From: Pseudomonas syringae
GTDB taxonomy: Bacteria > Pseudomonadota > Gammaproteobacteria > Pseudomonadales > Pseudomonadaceae
Assembly: GCF_023278085.1 (NCBI RefSeq)
Contig: NZ_CP066265.1
Span: forward strand, 310,001-374,000
Length of the DNA stretch: 64,000 nt
Direction: 5' to 3'
Part shown: piece after piece, positions 13,247 through 23,655 of the stretch
How positions within the stretch are numbered: position 1 is the stretch's first letter
Layout of the letters: every line of letters starts with the position of its first letter
The notes under the pieces: generated by a model
Told to the model about the DNA's origin: nothing
The model's input: the letters and a program-made list of their open reading frames with translations, nothing else
Database searches by the model: none
Program-made: the position numbers and the translations under genes

Positions 13247-13264
13247 AAGCAGCTGCTAGCGGTT

Positions 13265-14783
<1,519 letters not shown>

Positions 14784-14790
14784 GCCTTGT

Positions 14791-14830
14791 GTTGCCAGAG
14801 CGTGCCGCTACCAAGGCGCGCTCTGGCAAC
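14791..14830 (+). terminator. Terminator-like inverted repeat after gltD
   Basis: GTTGCCAGAGCG and CGCTCTGGCAAC form perfect 12-bp arms around a 16-base loop, 7 bases after the gltD stop. No T-run follows, so intrinsic termination is uncertain. Confidence 0.5.
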
Positions 14831-14948
14831 AAGCGTCTACCTATCACGGGTGATTTACCGATTTCTCTGACATCCCTTCTGCCCCCTCCTTCCTAAGCTC
14901 GGTGTAACTCGCTCAAGACGAGCGTTTTATCAACCAAGGAAGGACATC

Positions 14949-16496
14949 ATGAAAAATCAGTTTGGTTTCTGTCTCGCGCTCTCGATAGCGTCTTGCACAT
15001 TTGCCAGCCAGGCGCACGCCAGCTTCGATGGACCGGTTTTCGGTTCGATCATCGAAAACAAGGCGGTTTACTTTGAATCCAGTGTCGAGCTCCAGCGACG
15101 CATGAGCGCAGGCAGCCTGACCTCTGCCGGGCTGGTGACAGACCTGCTCCAGCGCATCGAAGCGCTGAACAAAAATGGCCCGGCGCTTAACGCGGTCATT
15201 GAAATCAACCCCGACGCGCTCCAGCTAGCCGCGCAAATGGATGAAGAGCGTTCTCGCGGTGAGGAACGTGGGCCGCTGCACGGCATTCCCGTACTGGTGA
15301 AAGACAATCTCGATACGGGCGATCAGATGCAGACCACTGCGGGCTCTCTCTCGATGGTCGGCTTGCCTGCGCAACGCGATGCTTTTGTGGTGCAGCGGCT
15401 TCGCGAGGCCGGCGCGATCATTATCGGCAAGGCCAATCTCAGCGAATGGGCGTATTTCCGTGGATACGAGGTGCCGAGCGGCTGGAGTGGTCGCGGCGGG
15501 CAGACGCGTCATCCCTATGACCTGAGCGCTGATCCGCTTGGCTCCAGCTCCGGTTCGGCAGTGGGCCTTGCGGCTGGATTTTCACCCCTGGCAGTGGGTA
15601 CCGAGACTAATGGGTCGATCATCCAGCCTGCCGCCACGAGTGGTGTGATAGGGCTGAGGCCTACGCTGGGTCTGCTCAGCCGCACCGGCATGATTCCGCT
15701 CTCCAGTCGTCAGGACACCCCCGGACCCATGGCGCGAACGGTCACGGATGCCGCCATCCTGCTGACGGCGATGAGCGGCACCGACCCTCTCGACGACGCC
15801 ACCGCCCAAGCCACCGCTAACACCGTGAACTATGTCGATCAGCTCAGAGCGGACGCGTTGAATGGCAGGCGCCTGGGCTATTCGAGCCGCACCCATGACG
15901 GCATGCTGATGGACGACGATCCTGAATTCCAAAAGGTGAAGAGTCGTTTGATTTCGGCCGGGGCGATACTGGTTCCAGTCGACGTTCCGTCGATTGACAG
16001 CACCCCGGAGTATCTAGTGCTGCTGCATGACTTCAAGCGTGAGCTTAACGCTTACTTGAGCACACGCACCGGGCTGGGTGTCAGCACGCTGGATGACATC
16101 ATTGCATTCAACACCGCGTCGGATGGGGCGCAAGCCTATGACCAGGATTTAATGATCGACTCCTCGGGCGCGATTCTCGATCAGGAGGATTACCTGTCCA
16201 TTGCAACCAGTCTGCGCACTGCCCATCGGCAATTGATCGATGGGCTCCTGCAACAACACGCGCTTGACGCGCTGATTGACTGGTCAGAGGTTTCGTTCAA
16301 AGCGGTTGGCGCAATCGCGGGATATCCGGGAATAACCGTGCCCGTCGGGCTCGAAGAGAATGGCCTGCCAAGAGGGTTATATTTTCTTTCCACGGCCTGG
16401 GATGAAGCTGATTTGCTGAGCTATGCCTACGCACTTGAACAGTCGCTTGCAGCGTCTGCAGCTTCGAGTCATTCGGGTGTCAGCCAGGATAATTGA
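14949..16496 (+). CDS. Secreted amidase (amidase signature family)
   Basis: Amide hydrolase of the amidase-signature family, related to GatA but probably exported: residues 1-25 form a signal peptide ending SQAHA before SFDGP. The Ser-cisSer-Lys triad can be placed: Lys in VLVKDNLDTGD, cis-Ser in GSSSGSAVGLAAG and the nucleophile in TNGSIIQPA. The length is 515 residues. A strong AAGGAAGGACATC ribosome site precedes the ATG. The substrate is unknown. It is monocistronic, followed by a hairpin at 16613. It sits with the toxin-like gene between gltD and hemE, which suggests an accessory insertion. It is not the GatA of tRNA amidation, because no gatB/gatC are near and it has a signal peptide. 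Confidence 0.85.
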   Translation: MKNQFGFCLALSIASCTFASQAHASFDGPVFGSIIENKAVYFESSVELQRRMSAGSLTSAGLVTDLLQRIEALNKNGPALNAVIEINPDALQLAAQMDEERSRGEERGPLHGIPVLVKDNLDTGDQMQTTAGSLSMVGLPAQRDAFVVQRLREAGAIIIGKANLSEWAYFRGYEVPSGWSGRGGQTRHPYDLSADPLGSSSGSAVGLAAGFSPLAVGTETNGSIIQPAATSGVIGLRPTLGLLSRTGMIPLSSRQDTPGPMARTVTDAAILLTAMSGTDPLDDATAQATANTVNYVDQLRADALNGRRLGYSSRTHDGMLMDDDPEFQKVKSRLISAGAILVPVDVPSIDSTPEYLVLLHDFKRELNAYLSTRTGLGVSTLDDIIAFNTASDGAQAYDQDLMIDSSGAILDQEDYLSIATSLRTAHRQLIDGLLQQHALDALIDWSEVSFKAVGAIAGYPGITVPVGLEENGLPRGLYFLSTAWDEADLLSYAYALEQSLAASAASSHSGVSQDN

Positions 16497-16612
16497 CTCC
16501 CTATTCCAGCGTGGCGCAGGCCAGGCCTGGATGGCAGCGACGGGGCTCGGAAAACGGGTTTGTGACGTTTTGAAATAACTCGATCCCGGTATTACAACGC
16601 GCTTTTCATCGA

Positions 16613-16642
16613 GATACACCGCCCTGCCAAGGGCGGTGTATC
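16613..16642 (+). terminator. Strong hairpin after the amidase gene
   Basis: GATACACCGCCCT and AGGGCGGTGTATC form perfect 13-bp arms with a GCCA loop, followed by the mixed sequence AAGCTTTC. It is the probable terminator of the amidase transcript. Confidence 0.6.
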
Positions 16643-16744
16643 AAGCTTTCAACCCCTTCCCCGAACCCCGGTCAAGGCCTGTTGCGGCGTATGCGACAGG
16701 TGATTGTTTACAGCTTTTTTCCGCCCCCTGTACCCGCTCCTGAA

Positions 16745-16784
16745 AAGGCTTAAGCTCCTGATCCTCATCGGGAGCTTAAGCCTT
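16745..16784. repeat. Perfect 14-bp inverted repeat before the toxin-like gene
   Basis: AAGGCTTAAGCTCC and GGAGCTTAAGCCTT are perfect arms around a 12-base loop, ending 39 bp before the predicted ATG of the toxin-like gene. No T-run follows. It could be an operator, an mRNA leader hairpin or part of a terminator. With 16613-16642 it accounts for the structured part of the 327-bp interval 16497-16823. Confidence 0.55.
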
Positions 16785-16823
16785 CGATACTCCCGCCATC
16801 CATGTCGCTATAAGGAAATAGCC

Positions 16824-19800
16824 ATGTTGAAAGCAGCACCCATGGGCAAGCTTGCGCGCTCCACTGAACAGCAATCTCTCGGCCCGGACAGGTTCACGCC
16901 CAGTAGCGTTGCCGTCCGCGAACACCGCAACCGGGAAAGGGCCGACCGCATCATCGACCAGTTCGTCGAGCGCTTCACAGAGAAAGATTTTTTTCCGGAT
17001 GACGGCGATGACGCCTTGTTTGCCTTGCTGGTTCAGTTGCCTGAATGGCCAGCAGACCTGTCGATCAGGATTCACAACGAGAACGACGAAGTGCTTGCGG
17101 TTTTTCTGAAGGGCAGCGATGACCGCGTCGTTCAGAACAGTATTGTCCTGATGCAAAACGGTGACGCTTATGTCGCGCCGGATGATGTTCCGATCTCCGC
17201 TGAGGAGCCGCTGCTGCACTTGGTGTTCAGCCAGTTGCCTGCGGGTTCTGACCTCGGGATGGGCGGTAACTTTCCGGGCAGCCACAGTGTCGCCGGACGA
17301 ATAGTGACCCTGCGTGAGCAGATCGCCGGCTTGGCAAAAGACCAGAGGCCGCTGTTGTTCGATGCCCTGGTGGCGGCGAATGAGGGCGTTTCGAAAAGCC
17401 AGCTGGATACCCGCACGCGTAACCCTCTCCTGCCATTGTGGGTTCGCCAGCAGATTTTTCTGACTCCGACGCTGGGTGTGCTGTGTGCCTTATGCCCCGA
17501 GGTTCCGGTCGCACGTCTTGAGGAGTTGCTGGAGCAGATGCCGTTGACGGAGCAGGAGACAGCCGACTTGCTGGAGAAAACGCTATTGCCGGATGCTCTT
17601 GGCGAAGCGCTGAACATTTCTCTGGATGAGTGGCGCAGCAGTCTGGCTATCGATGGTCTGGCGCGAACGCGCAGTTTCAATATCCATACGGATGAGCTGG
17701 CCCGCGACCTTGCCGGTCAGCTGCTGGCTGACACCTTGGGACGAGAGCTGGTGATCATCGACTCCGGCATGACCCGGTATCTCACCCCAGGCCCTGACGA
17801 TACGAGCATCGTTTTGCTGCATGACAACTACGGCAATTACAGTGCACAGGACATCGGCAACGGTGAAATCACCTCATTCAAAGAGGGCACCGACAGCTTT
17901 TATCTGGCGATCAGTGCGCAGTTGAAGGCCGAACAACGAGCACTGCTGGGCATGCAGTTCGAACAGGACGTCAAGAGTTTTCGCGACCTTCTGACCCGCC
18001 TCGCCATCAAGGAAAATCGCGGCTGGTTTGACCCCGAAAAGCCGACTGAAATCGAAAGCGGGTTTCTACCCGAGTGGTTCGCGAATGCGGCGGATGTCGA
18101 AAAGCAACGCTGGAAAGCGGCAGTGCAGGATTACACTCAGGCATTGCTCGAGGCTCAGGCGCCGGAGCTGCTCGATCCTTCCGGGTACGGAGAGCCTGAT
18201 CTGTTGCGCAAATATGCGCGCGAGAAACTCCAGGAGCGAATCCTGCTCGACCATGGGGTGGCAGTGGACCCTGACGCTATCACTGTCCACACCGCGAGCA
18301 TCGAGATTGACCCAGGCATTATCATTGATACGGATTACACCTACGTCGGTCCTTCAGAAGTCGAGCCGAATATTGAAACGCAGCAGCGCAGCCTGACGGA
18401 GCTGTCTCTGGAAAACATTGCCGTTACCGATATCAACTTTCTGCTCACCGGTCGCGCGTTTGACGATCAGGAGCAACTGATCAGCTTTTTGAGCGCCGGT
18501 TATCTGTTCAGTCTGATTCGTGATCTGAACGTCGGCGAAAACTATGTCCGATTCCTCAACACTGAATTATTGACCTCGACAGCCGGGCAATGGCACCGCG
18601 AACGTTTCGCGAGCGTCATGCGCGCACAGATGCGTCTGGATGCCCTCGAAGCAAAAATGGCCGGAGACTTTCTTGGCGATGGCGGGCTTCCTCCCGAGTT
18701 GGCGAACAGAGGTTACAAATGGCTCGCCGCCGTGCTGGATCACCCGGCTGAAGGCAATGATCGTGCGGCGGTGGAGGGGCACCGTATTCAGGTCAGTCAG
18801 TTGTCGATCAATGGTGTGACATTGAGCGGCATATTGCTGGTCGGCGCGGAGTCTCTCTCCAGCGTGGCCAGCCTGGTGGTGTTCACTCCGCAGGTGCCCG
18901 ACGGCAGATGCTTCCGGGAAGTGAGCGATACGCAGGCATTTCAGCAACAAGTACTGCTTGAGCCTGAATTGCTGGACTATCTGGTGAGCAGGGCACCTCT
19001 AACGTCCCAGGCCCATGTCAGGCGCGTCCTGACCTCTGGCCGTGACACGCTGTTCATGGAACTGCAGCCCTGCACCGGCAGTTTTCTCGATGCGGTTTAT
19101 GAGTCTGAAGTCGCACGGGTGATTTCTGCTGTCGATGAACAGACCAACACCACATGGGAAACCAATTGGGAGAGCGCCTGGGAAATCACCAAAGCCGTTG
19201 GTGACATCGTGCTCACCTTCGCACCTTTCAAGGTGAGGCTGCCGATTGCCGCGTTGCGCAGTTTTTATGCCATATGGCAGGGCGTCGCAACGACGGCTGC
19301 CGACAAGGCAAGCGCGCCGCTGTATTTGGTCCAGGCGGCGCTGCTACTGGCCGATGGATTGGCGCTGCCCAAGGGACGACGGGTCAAGACGCCCGCGGCG
19401 AACTCTATTGGTCGTTCTGTCCTCGATCCGAAAACCGCCGTGGCAAAAATCCCCGGCGGGTTGAAATTACGCGATGACGGCTTTTACAAAGGTGTTTACG
19501 AAAAGACTCCGGACGGTGCGGCAAGCCGTTTTTATGCCGTGCAGAACGGTAAAGCCTATGCCGTCAGGTACGACGCCGACTCCGCCGCGTGGCGGGTGAT
19601 CGATCCGCGCCGGCCAGATGCGTATTACCAATTGCCGATTCAGCTCGACAGGCAAAATGTGTGGGTACACGCCTCGGTAGGATTGCGCGGTGGCAAGAAG
19701 CATTCAAAACCCAAGTCCTCCAGTGGCTCGGGCAGCGATAGCGGATCGCCGGACAACGGTCACCGCGTAAAGAGGTACGAGATTGATCTAGAGGGGTTCT

Positions 19801-20057
19801 TTGAAAGTCGCAACTTCAATAACGCTCTGAAAGACATCGACGGTGACCTTGTCGCTGCGGTCGAGAAGGCAGTTAAAAGATTCCTGGATGACGGCAACGG
19901 CAGTCTGCATAAGCATGGTGACACGGGTTTTTCGCTGGATCTTCCCAGCATCGGCGGGAGTACCGGACGGGGGAAATGGCGCTTGATACTCGAGCCAAGC
20001 AAAAAGGGCGTCATCAAGGCTGTAAACATCAAGGACACCCACAAAAAGAGAGGCTAG
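16824..20057 (+). CDS. Large dermonecrotic-toxin-family (DUF6543-like) protein with a variable C-terminal tip
   Basis: A 1077-residue protein resembling the large Pseudomonas proteins annotated as dermonecrotic toxin domain (DUF6543). By eye: the N-terminal LPEWPADLSIRI segment, a central YAREKLQERILLDHGVAVDPDAI region, VVFTPQVPDGRCF, a hydrophobic stretch at about residues 800-870, and AVRYDADSAAWRVIDPRRP. A Ser/Gly-rich linker at about 965-976 leads to a small basic tip (about 980-1077) ending GKWRLILEPSKKGVIKAVNI, which looks like a RelE/BECR-type toxin fold. There is no signal peptide. I chose the ATG at 16824 for its AAGGAAATA site; the ORF continues upstream to 16704. No immunity gene is seen before hemE. 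The toxin role is inference. Confidence 0.75.
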   Translation: MLKAAPMGKLARSTEQQSLGPDRFTPSSVAVREHRNRERADRIIDQFVERFTEKDFFPDDGDDALFALLVQLPEWPADLSIRIHNENDEVLAVFLKGSDDRVVQNSIVLMQNGDAYVAPDDVPISAEEPLLHLVFSQLPAGSDLGMGGNFPGSHSVAGRIVTLREQIAGLAKDQRPLLFDALVAANEGVSKSQLDTRTRNPLLPLWVRQQIFLTPTLGVLCALCPEVPVARLEELLEQMPLTEQETADLLEKTLLPDALGEALNISLDEWRSSLAIDGLARTRSFNIHTDELARDLAGQLLADTLGRELVIIDSGMTRYLTPGPDDTSIVLLHDNYGNYSAQDIGNGEITSFKEGTDSFYLAISAQLKAEQRALLGMQFEQDVKSFRDLLTRLAIKENRGWFDPEKPTEIESGFLPEWFANAADVEKQRWKAAVQDYTQALLEAQAPELLDPSGYGEPDLLRKYAREKLQERILLDHGVAVDPDAITVHTASIEIDPGIIIDTDYTYVGPSEVEPNIETQQRSLTELSLENIAVTDINFLLTGRAFDDQEQLISFLSAGYLFSLIRDLNVGENYVRFLNTELLTSTAGQWHRERFASVMRAQMRLDALEAKMAGDFLGDGGLPPELANRGYKWLAAVLDHPAEGNDRAAVEGHRIQVSQLSINGVTLSGILLVGAESLSSVASLVVFTPQVPDGRCFREVSDTQAFQQQVLLEPELLDYLVSRAPLTSQAHVRRVLTSGRDTLFMELQPCTGSFLDAVYESEVARVISAVDEQTNTTWETNWESAWEITKAVGDIVLTFAPFKVRLPIAALRSFYAIWQGVATTAADKASAPLYLVQAALLLADGLALPKGRRVKTPAANSIGRSVLDPKTAVAKIPGGLKLRDDGFYKGVYEKTPDGAASRFYAVQNGKAYAVRYDADSAAWRVIDPRRPDAYYQLPIQLDRQNVWVHASVGLRGGKKHSKPKSSSGSGSDSGSPDNGHRVKRYEIDLEGFFESRNFNNALKDIDGDLVAAVEKAVKRFLDDGNGSLHKHGDTGFSLDLPSIGGSTGRGKWRLILEPSKKGVIKAVNIKDTHKKRG

Positions 20058-20115
20058 GTACCGCTGCGGCACACTCAGCCGCGGCGTTTAACTAACGCAA
20101 ATCGCCCCGATAGAC

Positions 20116-20143
20116 AAAAGGCACGGCTCTCGCCGTGCCTTTT
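20116..20143 (+). terminator. Intrinsic terminator after the toxin-like gene
   Basis: AAAAGGCACGGC and GCCGTGCCTTTT are perfect 12-bp arms with a TCTC loop and an A-run/T-run pair, typical of a bidirectional intrinsic terminator. It lies 48 bp before the hemE start, so the hemE promoter must be in or just after it. Confidence 0.8.
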
Positions 20144-20190
20144 GCGTCGCGCTCTGAGAAAATGCGCGCACTTTTATTGCGGATGCCGAC

Positions 20191-21255
20191 ATGACTGCCC
20201 TGAAGAACGACCGTTTCCTTCGCGCTTTGCTCAAGCAACCCGTAGACGTCACACCGGTATGGATGATGCGTCAGGCGGGCCGCTACTTGCCGGAATACCG
20301 TGCCAGCCGCGCCAGTGCCGGGGACTTCATGAGCCTGTGCAAGAACCCGCAGTTCGCCTGTGAAGTCACCCTGCAGCCGCTCGATCGATACCCGCTGGAC
20401 GCAGCGATCCTGTTTTCCGACATCCTGACCATTCCCGATGCGATGGGCCTGGGCCTGTACTTCGAGACCGGCGAAGGCCCGCGTTTCAAGAAAACCGTCA
20501 GGACACTGGCCGATATCGAAGCACTGCCGATCCCGGATGCCCAACAAGACCTGGGCTACGTGATGGATGCAGTCAGCACCATTCGCCGTGAACTCAACGG
20601 TCGAGTGCCATTGATAGGTTTCGCGGGCAGCCCATGGACCCTGGCGACTTACATGGTCGAAGGCGGCTCCTCCAAGGACTTCCGCAAGTCCAAGGCCATG
20701 CTCTACGACAACCCGCAGGCCATGCACCTGCTGCTCGACAAACTGGCACAGTCGGTGACCTCGTACCTGAACGGCCAGATTCTGGCCGGTGCCCAGGCTG
20801 TACAAATTTTCGACAGTTGGGGCGGCAGCCTGTCTTCAGCGGCGTATCAGGAGTTCTCGCTGGCCTACATGCGCAAGATCGTCAACGGCCTGATTCGCGA
20901 AAACGACGGCCGCAAGGTGCCGGTTATCGTCTTCACCAAAGGTGGCGGTCTGTGGCTGGAAAGCATCGCCGATATCGGTGCTGACACACTTGGCCTGGAC
21001 TGGACCTGCGACATCGGCGAAGCGCGTCAGCGTGTCGGCAGCAAGGTTTCGCTGCAAGGCAACATGGACCCGACCGTGCTCTATGCCCGCCCGGAAGCCA
21101 TTCGTAAGGAAGTCGCGCGCATCCTTGCCAGCTACGGCAGCGGCACCGGCCATGTCTTCAACCTCGGCCACGGCATCACCCCTGAAGTCGACCCGGCCAA
21201 TGCCGGTGCCTTCATCGAAGCGGTGCATGAGTTGTCGGCGCAGTATCATCAGTAA
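20191..21255 (+). CDS. hemE: Uroporphyrinogen decarboxylase
   Basis: Decarboxylates the four acetates of uroporphyrinogen III to give coproporphyrinogen III in haem synthesis; cytosolic, cofactor-free. The 354-residue protein has the family signature [11 protein letters not shown] (residues 27-37), the catalytic Asp in [13 protein letters not shown] and [13 protein letters not shown]. The N-terminus [14 protein letters not shown] is the usual one. It is monocistronic between two terminators (20116 and 21307). Its position downstream of gltBD is normal for Pseudomonas apart from the inserted accessory genes. Confidence 0.96.
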   Translation: MTALKNDRFLRALLKQPVDVTPVWMMRQAGRYLPEYRASRASAGDFMSLCKNPQFACEVTLQPLDRYPLDAAILFSDILTIPDAMGLGLYFETGEGPRFKKTVRTLADIEALPIPDAQQDLGYVMDAVSTIRRELNGRVPLIGFAGSPWTLATYMVEGGSSKDFRKSKAMLYDNPQAMHLLLDKLAQSVTSYLNGQILAGAQAVQIFDSWGGSLSSAAYQEFSLAYMRKIVNGLIRENDGRKVPVIVFTKGGGLWLESIADIGADTLGLDWTCDIGEARQRVGSKVSLQGNMDPTVLYARPEAIRKEVARILASYGSGTGHVFNLGHGITPEVDPANAGAFIEAVHELSAQYHQ

Positions 21256-21306
21256 CTGTTGAGATAACGATGCGTCGATAGCTCAAGACGCATCCATCCT
21301 GGTCAG

Positions 21307-21331
21307 CGCCGACGGCTACGTCGGCGTTTTT
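21307..21331 (+). terminator. Intrinsic terminator after hemE
   Basis: CGCCGAC and GTCGGCG arms around a GGCTAC-type loop are followed by TTTTT. It overlaps the 3-prime end of the convergent deacylase gene. Confidence 0.75.
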
Positions 21332-22791
21332 CCATCGGTAAAACCGTCCCTCAATGAACCGCTGCGCGGCAGGAATCTACCCTGACGCTGGCCTTGCGGC
21401 TTGCCTTCGGCATAGCTCAAGTGGCCGTTGACCCAAACGCCGTCAATGCCTTCTGCCGCTCGCTGGGGGTCTTTGAAGTCCGCGACGTCACGCACGGTGT
21501 GCGGGTTGAACAACACCAGATCCGCCCAATAGCCCTCGCGGATCAGCCCGCGTTCATGCAAGGCGAAGCGCGCTGCCGAAATCCCGGTCATTTTGTGTAC
21601 GGCGGTGTGCAGTGCAAACAGTCCCTTGTCCCGGCTGAAGTGGCCGAGTACCCGGGGGAACGCTCCCCATAGGCGCGGATGGGGAAACGGGTCTTCCGGA
21701 AGGCCATCGGAGCCGATCATCGACAGCGGGTGCGACATGATCCGCTCGACGTCGCCCTCATCCATGCCGTAATACACCGCGCCCGCAGGTTGCAACTTGC
21801 GGGCGGTGGCCTGTAAAGACAGCCCCCAGTCGGCAGCAATGTCCTGTAGATCCCGGCCGCCCTGGTCCGGGTGCGGCGTTGACCAGGTGATGGTAATGCG
21901 GAAAGCGTCGGTGACCTGTTTAAGGTCCAGCGTCGAAGAGCTGGCCGCATAGGGATAGCAATCGCAGCCTACCGGATGGTCCTGCGCGGCTTTTTCCAGC
22001 GCCGCCAGCAGTTGCGGGCTGCGGCCCCAGTTACCTGCGCCCGCGCATTTCATGTGCGAAATCACCACTGGCGAGCGCGCATGGCGGCCGATATCGAATG
22101 CCTCTGCCATGGCCTCCAGCACGGGCTCGAACTCGCTGCGCAAGTGGGTGGTGTAGATCGCGCCAAACGCGGTGAGCTCTTCGGCCAATTGCTTGACCTC
22201 GCTGGTTTCGGCCGAGAACGCCGAGGCGTACGCCAGGCCGGTCGACAACCCCAGCGCCCCGGCTTCGAGGCTGTCGCGTAACTGTTCGCGCATTGCAGCG
22301 ATCTCTTCCAGGCTGGCGCTACGCAACAGGTCATCCATGTGGTTGCTGCGCAGTGCCGTATGACCGATCAGTGCGGCCACGTTCACGGCCGGCCGGGCGT
22401 TATCCACGGCTGCGCGGTAGTCGGCGAAACGTGGATAGACAAACGCCGCCGCGTCGCCCAGCAGGTTCATCGGGTCGGGCGGGTTGCCGCTCAGCGAAAC
22501 GGGGGACGCGCTGATCCCGCAGTTACCGACAATAACCGTAGTGACGCCCTGGCTGATCTTGGGCAGCATCTCGGGTCTGCGAATGACCACCGTGTCGTCA
22601 TGGGTGTGCACGTCGATAAATCCGGGGGCCAGTACGCGACCCGCAGCATCCGTCTCTTCCCGCGCACGGGCATCGGTCAGGCTGCCGATGCGCTGGATGC
22701 GTCCGTCGCTGATCGCCACATCGGCGCGCACCCCCGGCGTATCACTGCCATCGATCACCAGTGCGTCACGAATGATCAGGTCATACAGCAT
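21316..22791 (-). CDS. N-acyl-D-amino-acid deacylase family amidohydrolase
   Basis: Metal-dependent amidohydrolase predicted to remove the acyl group from N-acyl-D-amino acids. The 491-residue protein shows the metal-binding HxH in DVHTHDD (His62, His64), the family Cys in GNCGIS (Cys91), a later metal-site His in TTHLRSE and ISHMKCAG, and the C-terminal VNG hairpin of the beta-sandwich. The substrate side chain (Glu, Asp or neutral) cannot be decided by eye. It is the third gene of an operon with the GntP transporter and the RpiR regulator, with a 3-base gap. The context suggests uptake and use of an acylated D-amino acid or related compound. Confidence 0.85.
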   Translation of the reverse strand: MLYDLIIRDALVIDGSDTPGVRADVAISDGRIQRIGSLTDARAREETDAAGRVLAPGFIDVHTHDDTVVIRRPEMLPKISQGVTTVIVGNCGISASPVSLSGNPPDPMNLLGDAAAFVYPRFADYRAAVDNARPAVNVAALIGHTALRSNHMDDLLRSASLEEIAAMREQLRDSLEAGALGLSTGLAYASAFSAETSEVKQLAEELTAFGAIYTTHLRSEFEPVLEAMAEAFDIGRHARSPVVISHMKCAGAGNWGRSPQLLAALEKAAQDHPVGCDCYPYAASSSTLDLKQVTDAFRITITWSTPHPDQGGRDLQDIAADWGLSLQATARKLQPAGAVYYGMDEGDVERIMSHPLSMIGSDGLPEDPFPHPRLWGAFPRVLGHFSRDKGLFALHTAVHKMTGISAARFALHERGLIREGYWADLVLFNPHTVRDVADFKDPQRAAEGIDGVWVNGHLSYAEGKPQGQRQGRFLPRSGSLRDGFTDGKTPT

Positions 22792-22794
22792 GGT

Positions 22795-23655
22795 TCAGTC
22801 TCCCAGTGGCAGGCCGTCTTCGCCGCCACGGTATTCATCCAGCGCGAGTTTGATCCGGCGCAGCCGCTCCTGATTATCTTCAGGGTTCAACAACGCCAGT
22901 TCAGTGGCCAGCACATCGATGGTGAGCAGCATGCCGTAACGTGCTGCCGTGGGTTTGTAGATGAAATTGGTTTCAGCAATCTGCAGCGGCAACACCACCT
23001 CGGCCAGTTGGGCCAGGGGTGAGTCGGGCAAGGTGATAGCCAGCACGCGGGCGCCATAGCTGCGCGCCAGGGCCACCGCGTCGAGCAGTTCTGGCGTACG
23101 GCCACTGAGCGAGCAGACAATCAAACTGTGTTGCGGGCCGAACGTGGCGGCAATCATGCGCATCATCACCGGATCGCGGCAGGCCGCTACCGGGTAGCCC
23201 AGGCGCACCAGCCGGGTTTGCAGTTCCTCGCTGCACAGGCTGGAGCATCCGCCCATGCCGAACGCATGAATCATGCTTGCCTCAGCGACACATGCCACGG
23301 CCGCCGCAAAGCGCGACGCATCAAACCCGGCCAGGTGCTGACGCAACGTGGCTTCGATGTCGCCGACAATCTGGGTGAAAAAGGCTGACTGTTCTGGAGC
23401 CTGTTCCGGATGAAGAAAGCGACTGCCGACCGCGCTGGCCTGGGCCAGTTGCAGCCGCAAGTCGCGTAAATCCCGGCAACCGATGCTGCGTGCAAAGCGC
23501 GACAATGTAGCGCTGCTGACCTCGGCGCGGCTGGCCAGCTCATCCAGGCTGGCACTGGCAGCAAAGGCAATGTCGCTGAGCAGCAGCCTGGCGATCCGGC
23601 CTTCGCCTGCGCTGAGTGACTCCTGACGGGCACGTATCTGGTACAGAATGTCCAC
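22795..23655 (-). CDS. RpiR/MurR-family transcriptional regulator with SIS domain
   Basis: Predicted sugar- or amino-compound-responsive regulator of its own operon. Residues 1-77 are an HTH domain (FAASASLDELASRAEVSSATLSRF, split here only for reading); residues about 125-255 form a SIS domain (IHAFGMGGCSSLCSEELQ; LIVCSLSGRTPELLDAV), which binds phosphosugars or similar ligands. The length is 286 residues. The start is a GTG directly abutting the transporter stop (TGAGTG), so translation is coupled. An AT-rich inverted repeat upstream of the transporter gene (25164-25193) is a candidate binding site. Confidence 0.88.
   Translation of the reverse strand: MDILYQIRARQESLSAGEGRIARLLLSDIAFAASASLDELASRAEVSSATLSRFARSIGCRDLRDLRLQLAQASAVGSRFLHPEQAPEQSAFFTQIVGDIEATLRQHLAGFDASRFAAAVACVAEASMIHAFGMGGCSSLCSEELQTRLVRLGYPVAACRDPVMMRMIAATFGPQHSLIVCSLSGRTPELLDAVALARSYGARVLAITLPDSPLAQLAEVVLPLQIAETNFIYKPTAARYGMLLTIDVLATELALLNPEDNQERLRRIKLALDEYRGGEDGLPLGD

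Noticed and set aside
16704..16823. An N-terminal extension of the toxin-like protein starting in the inverted-repeat region
   Set aside because: It would translate the palindrome at 16745-16784, and the ATG at 16824 has a clear AAGGAAATA ribosome site.
22339..23022. A 227-codon plus-strand frame opposite the deacylase and RpiR genes
   Set aside because: It crosses the junction of two well-supported minus-strand genes and resembles no known protein.
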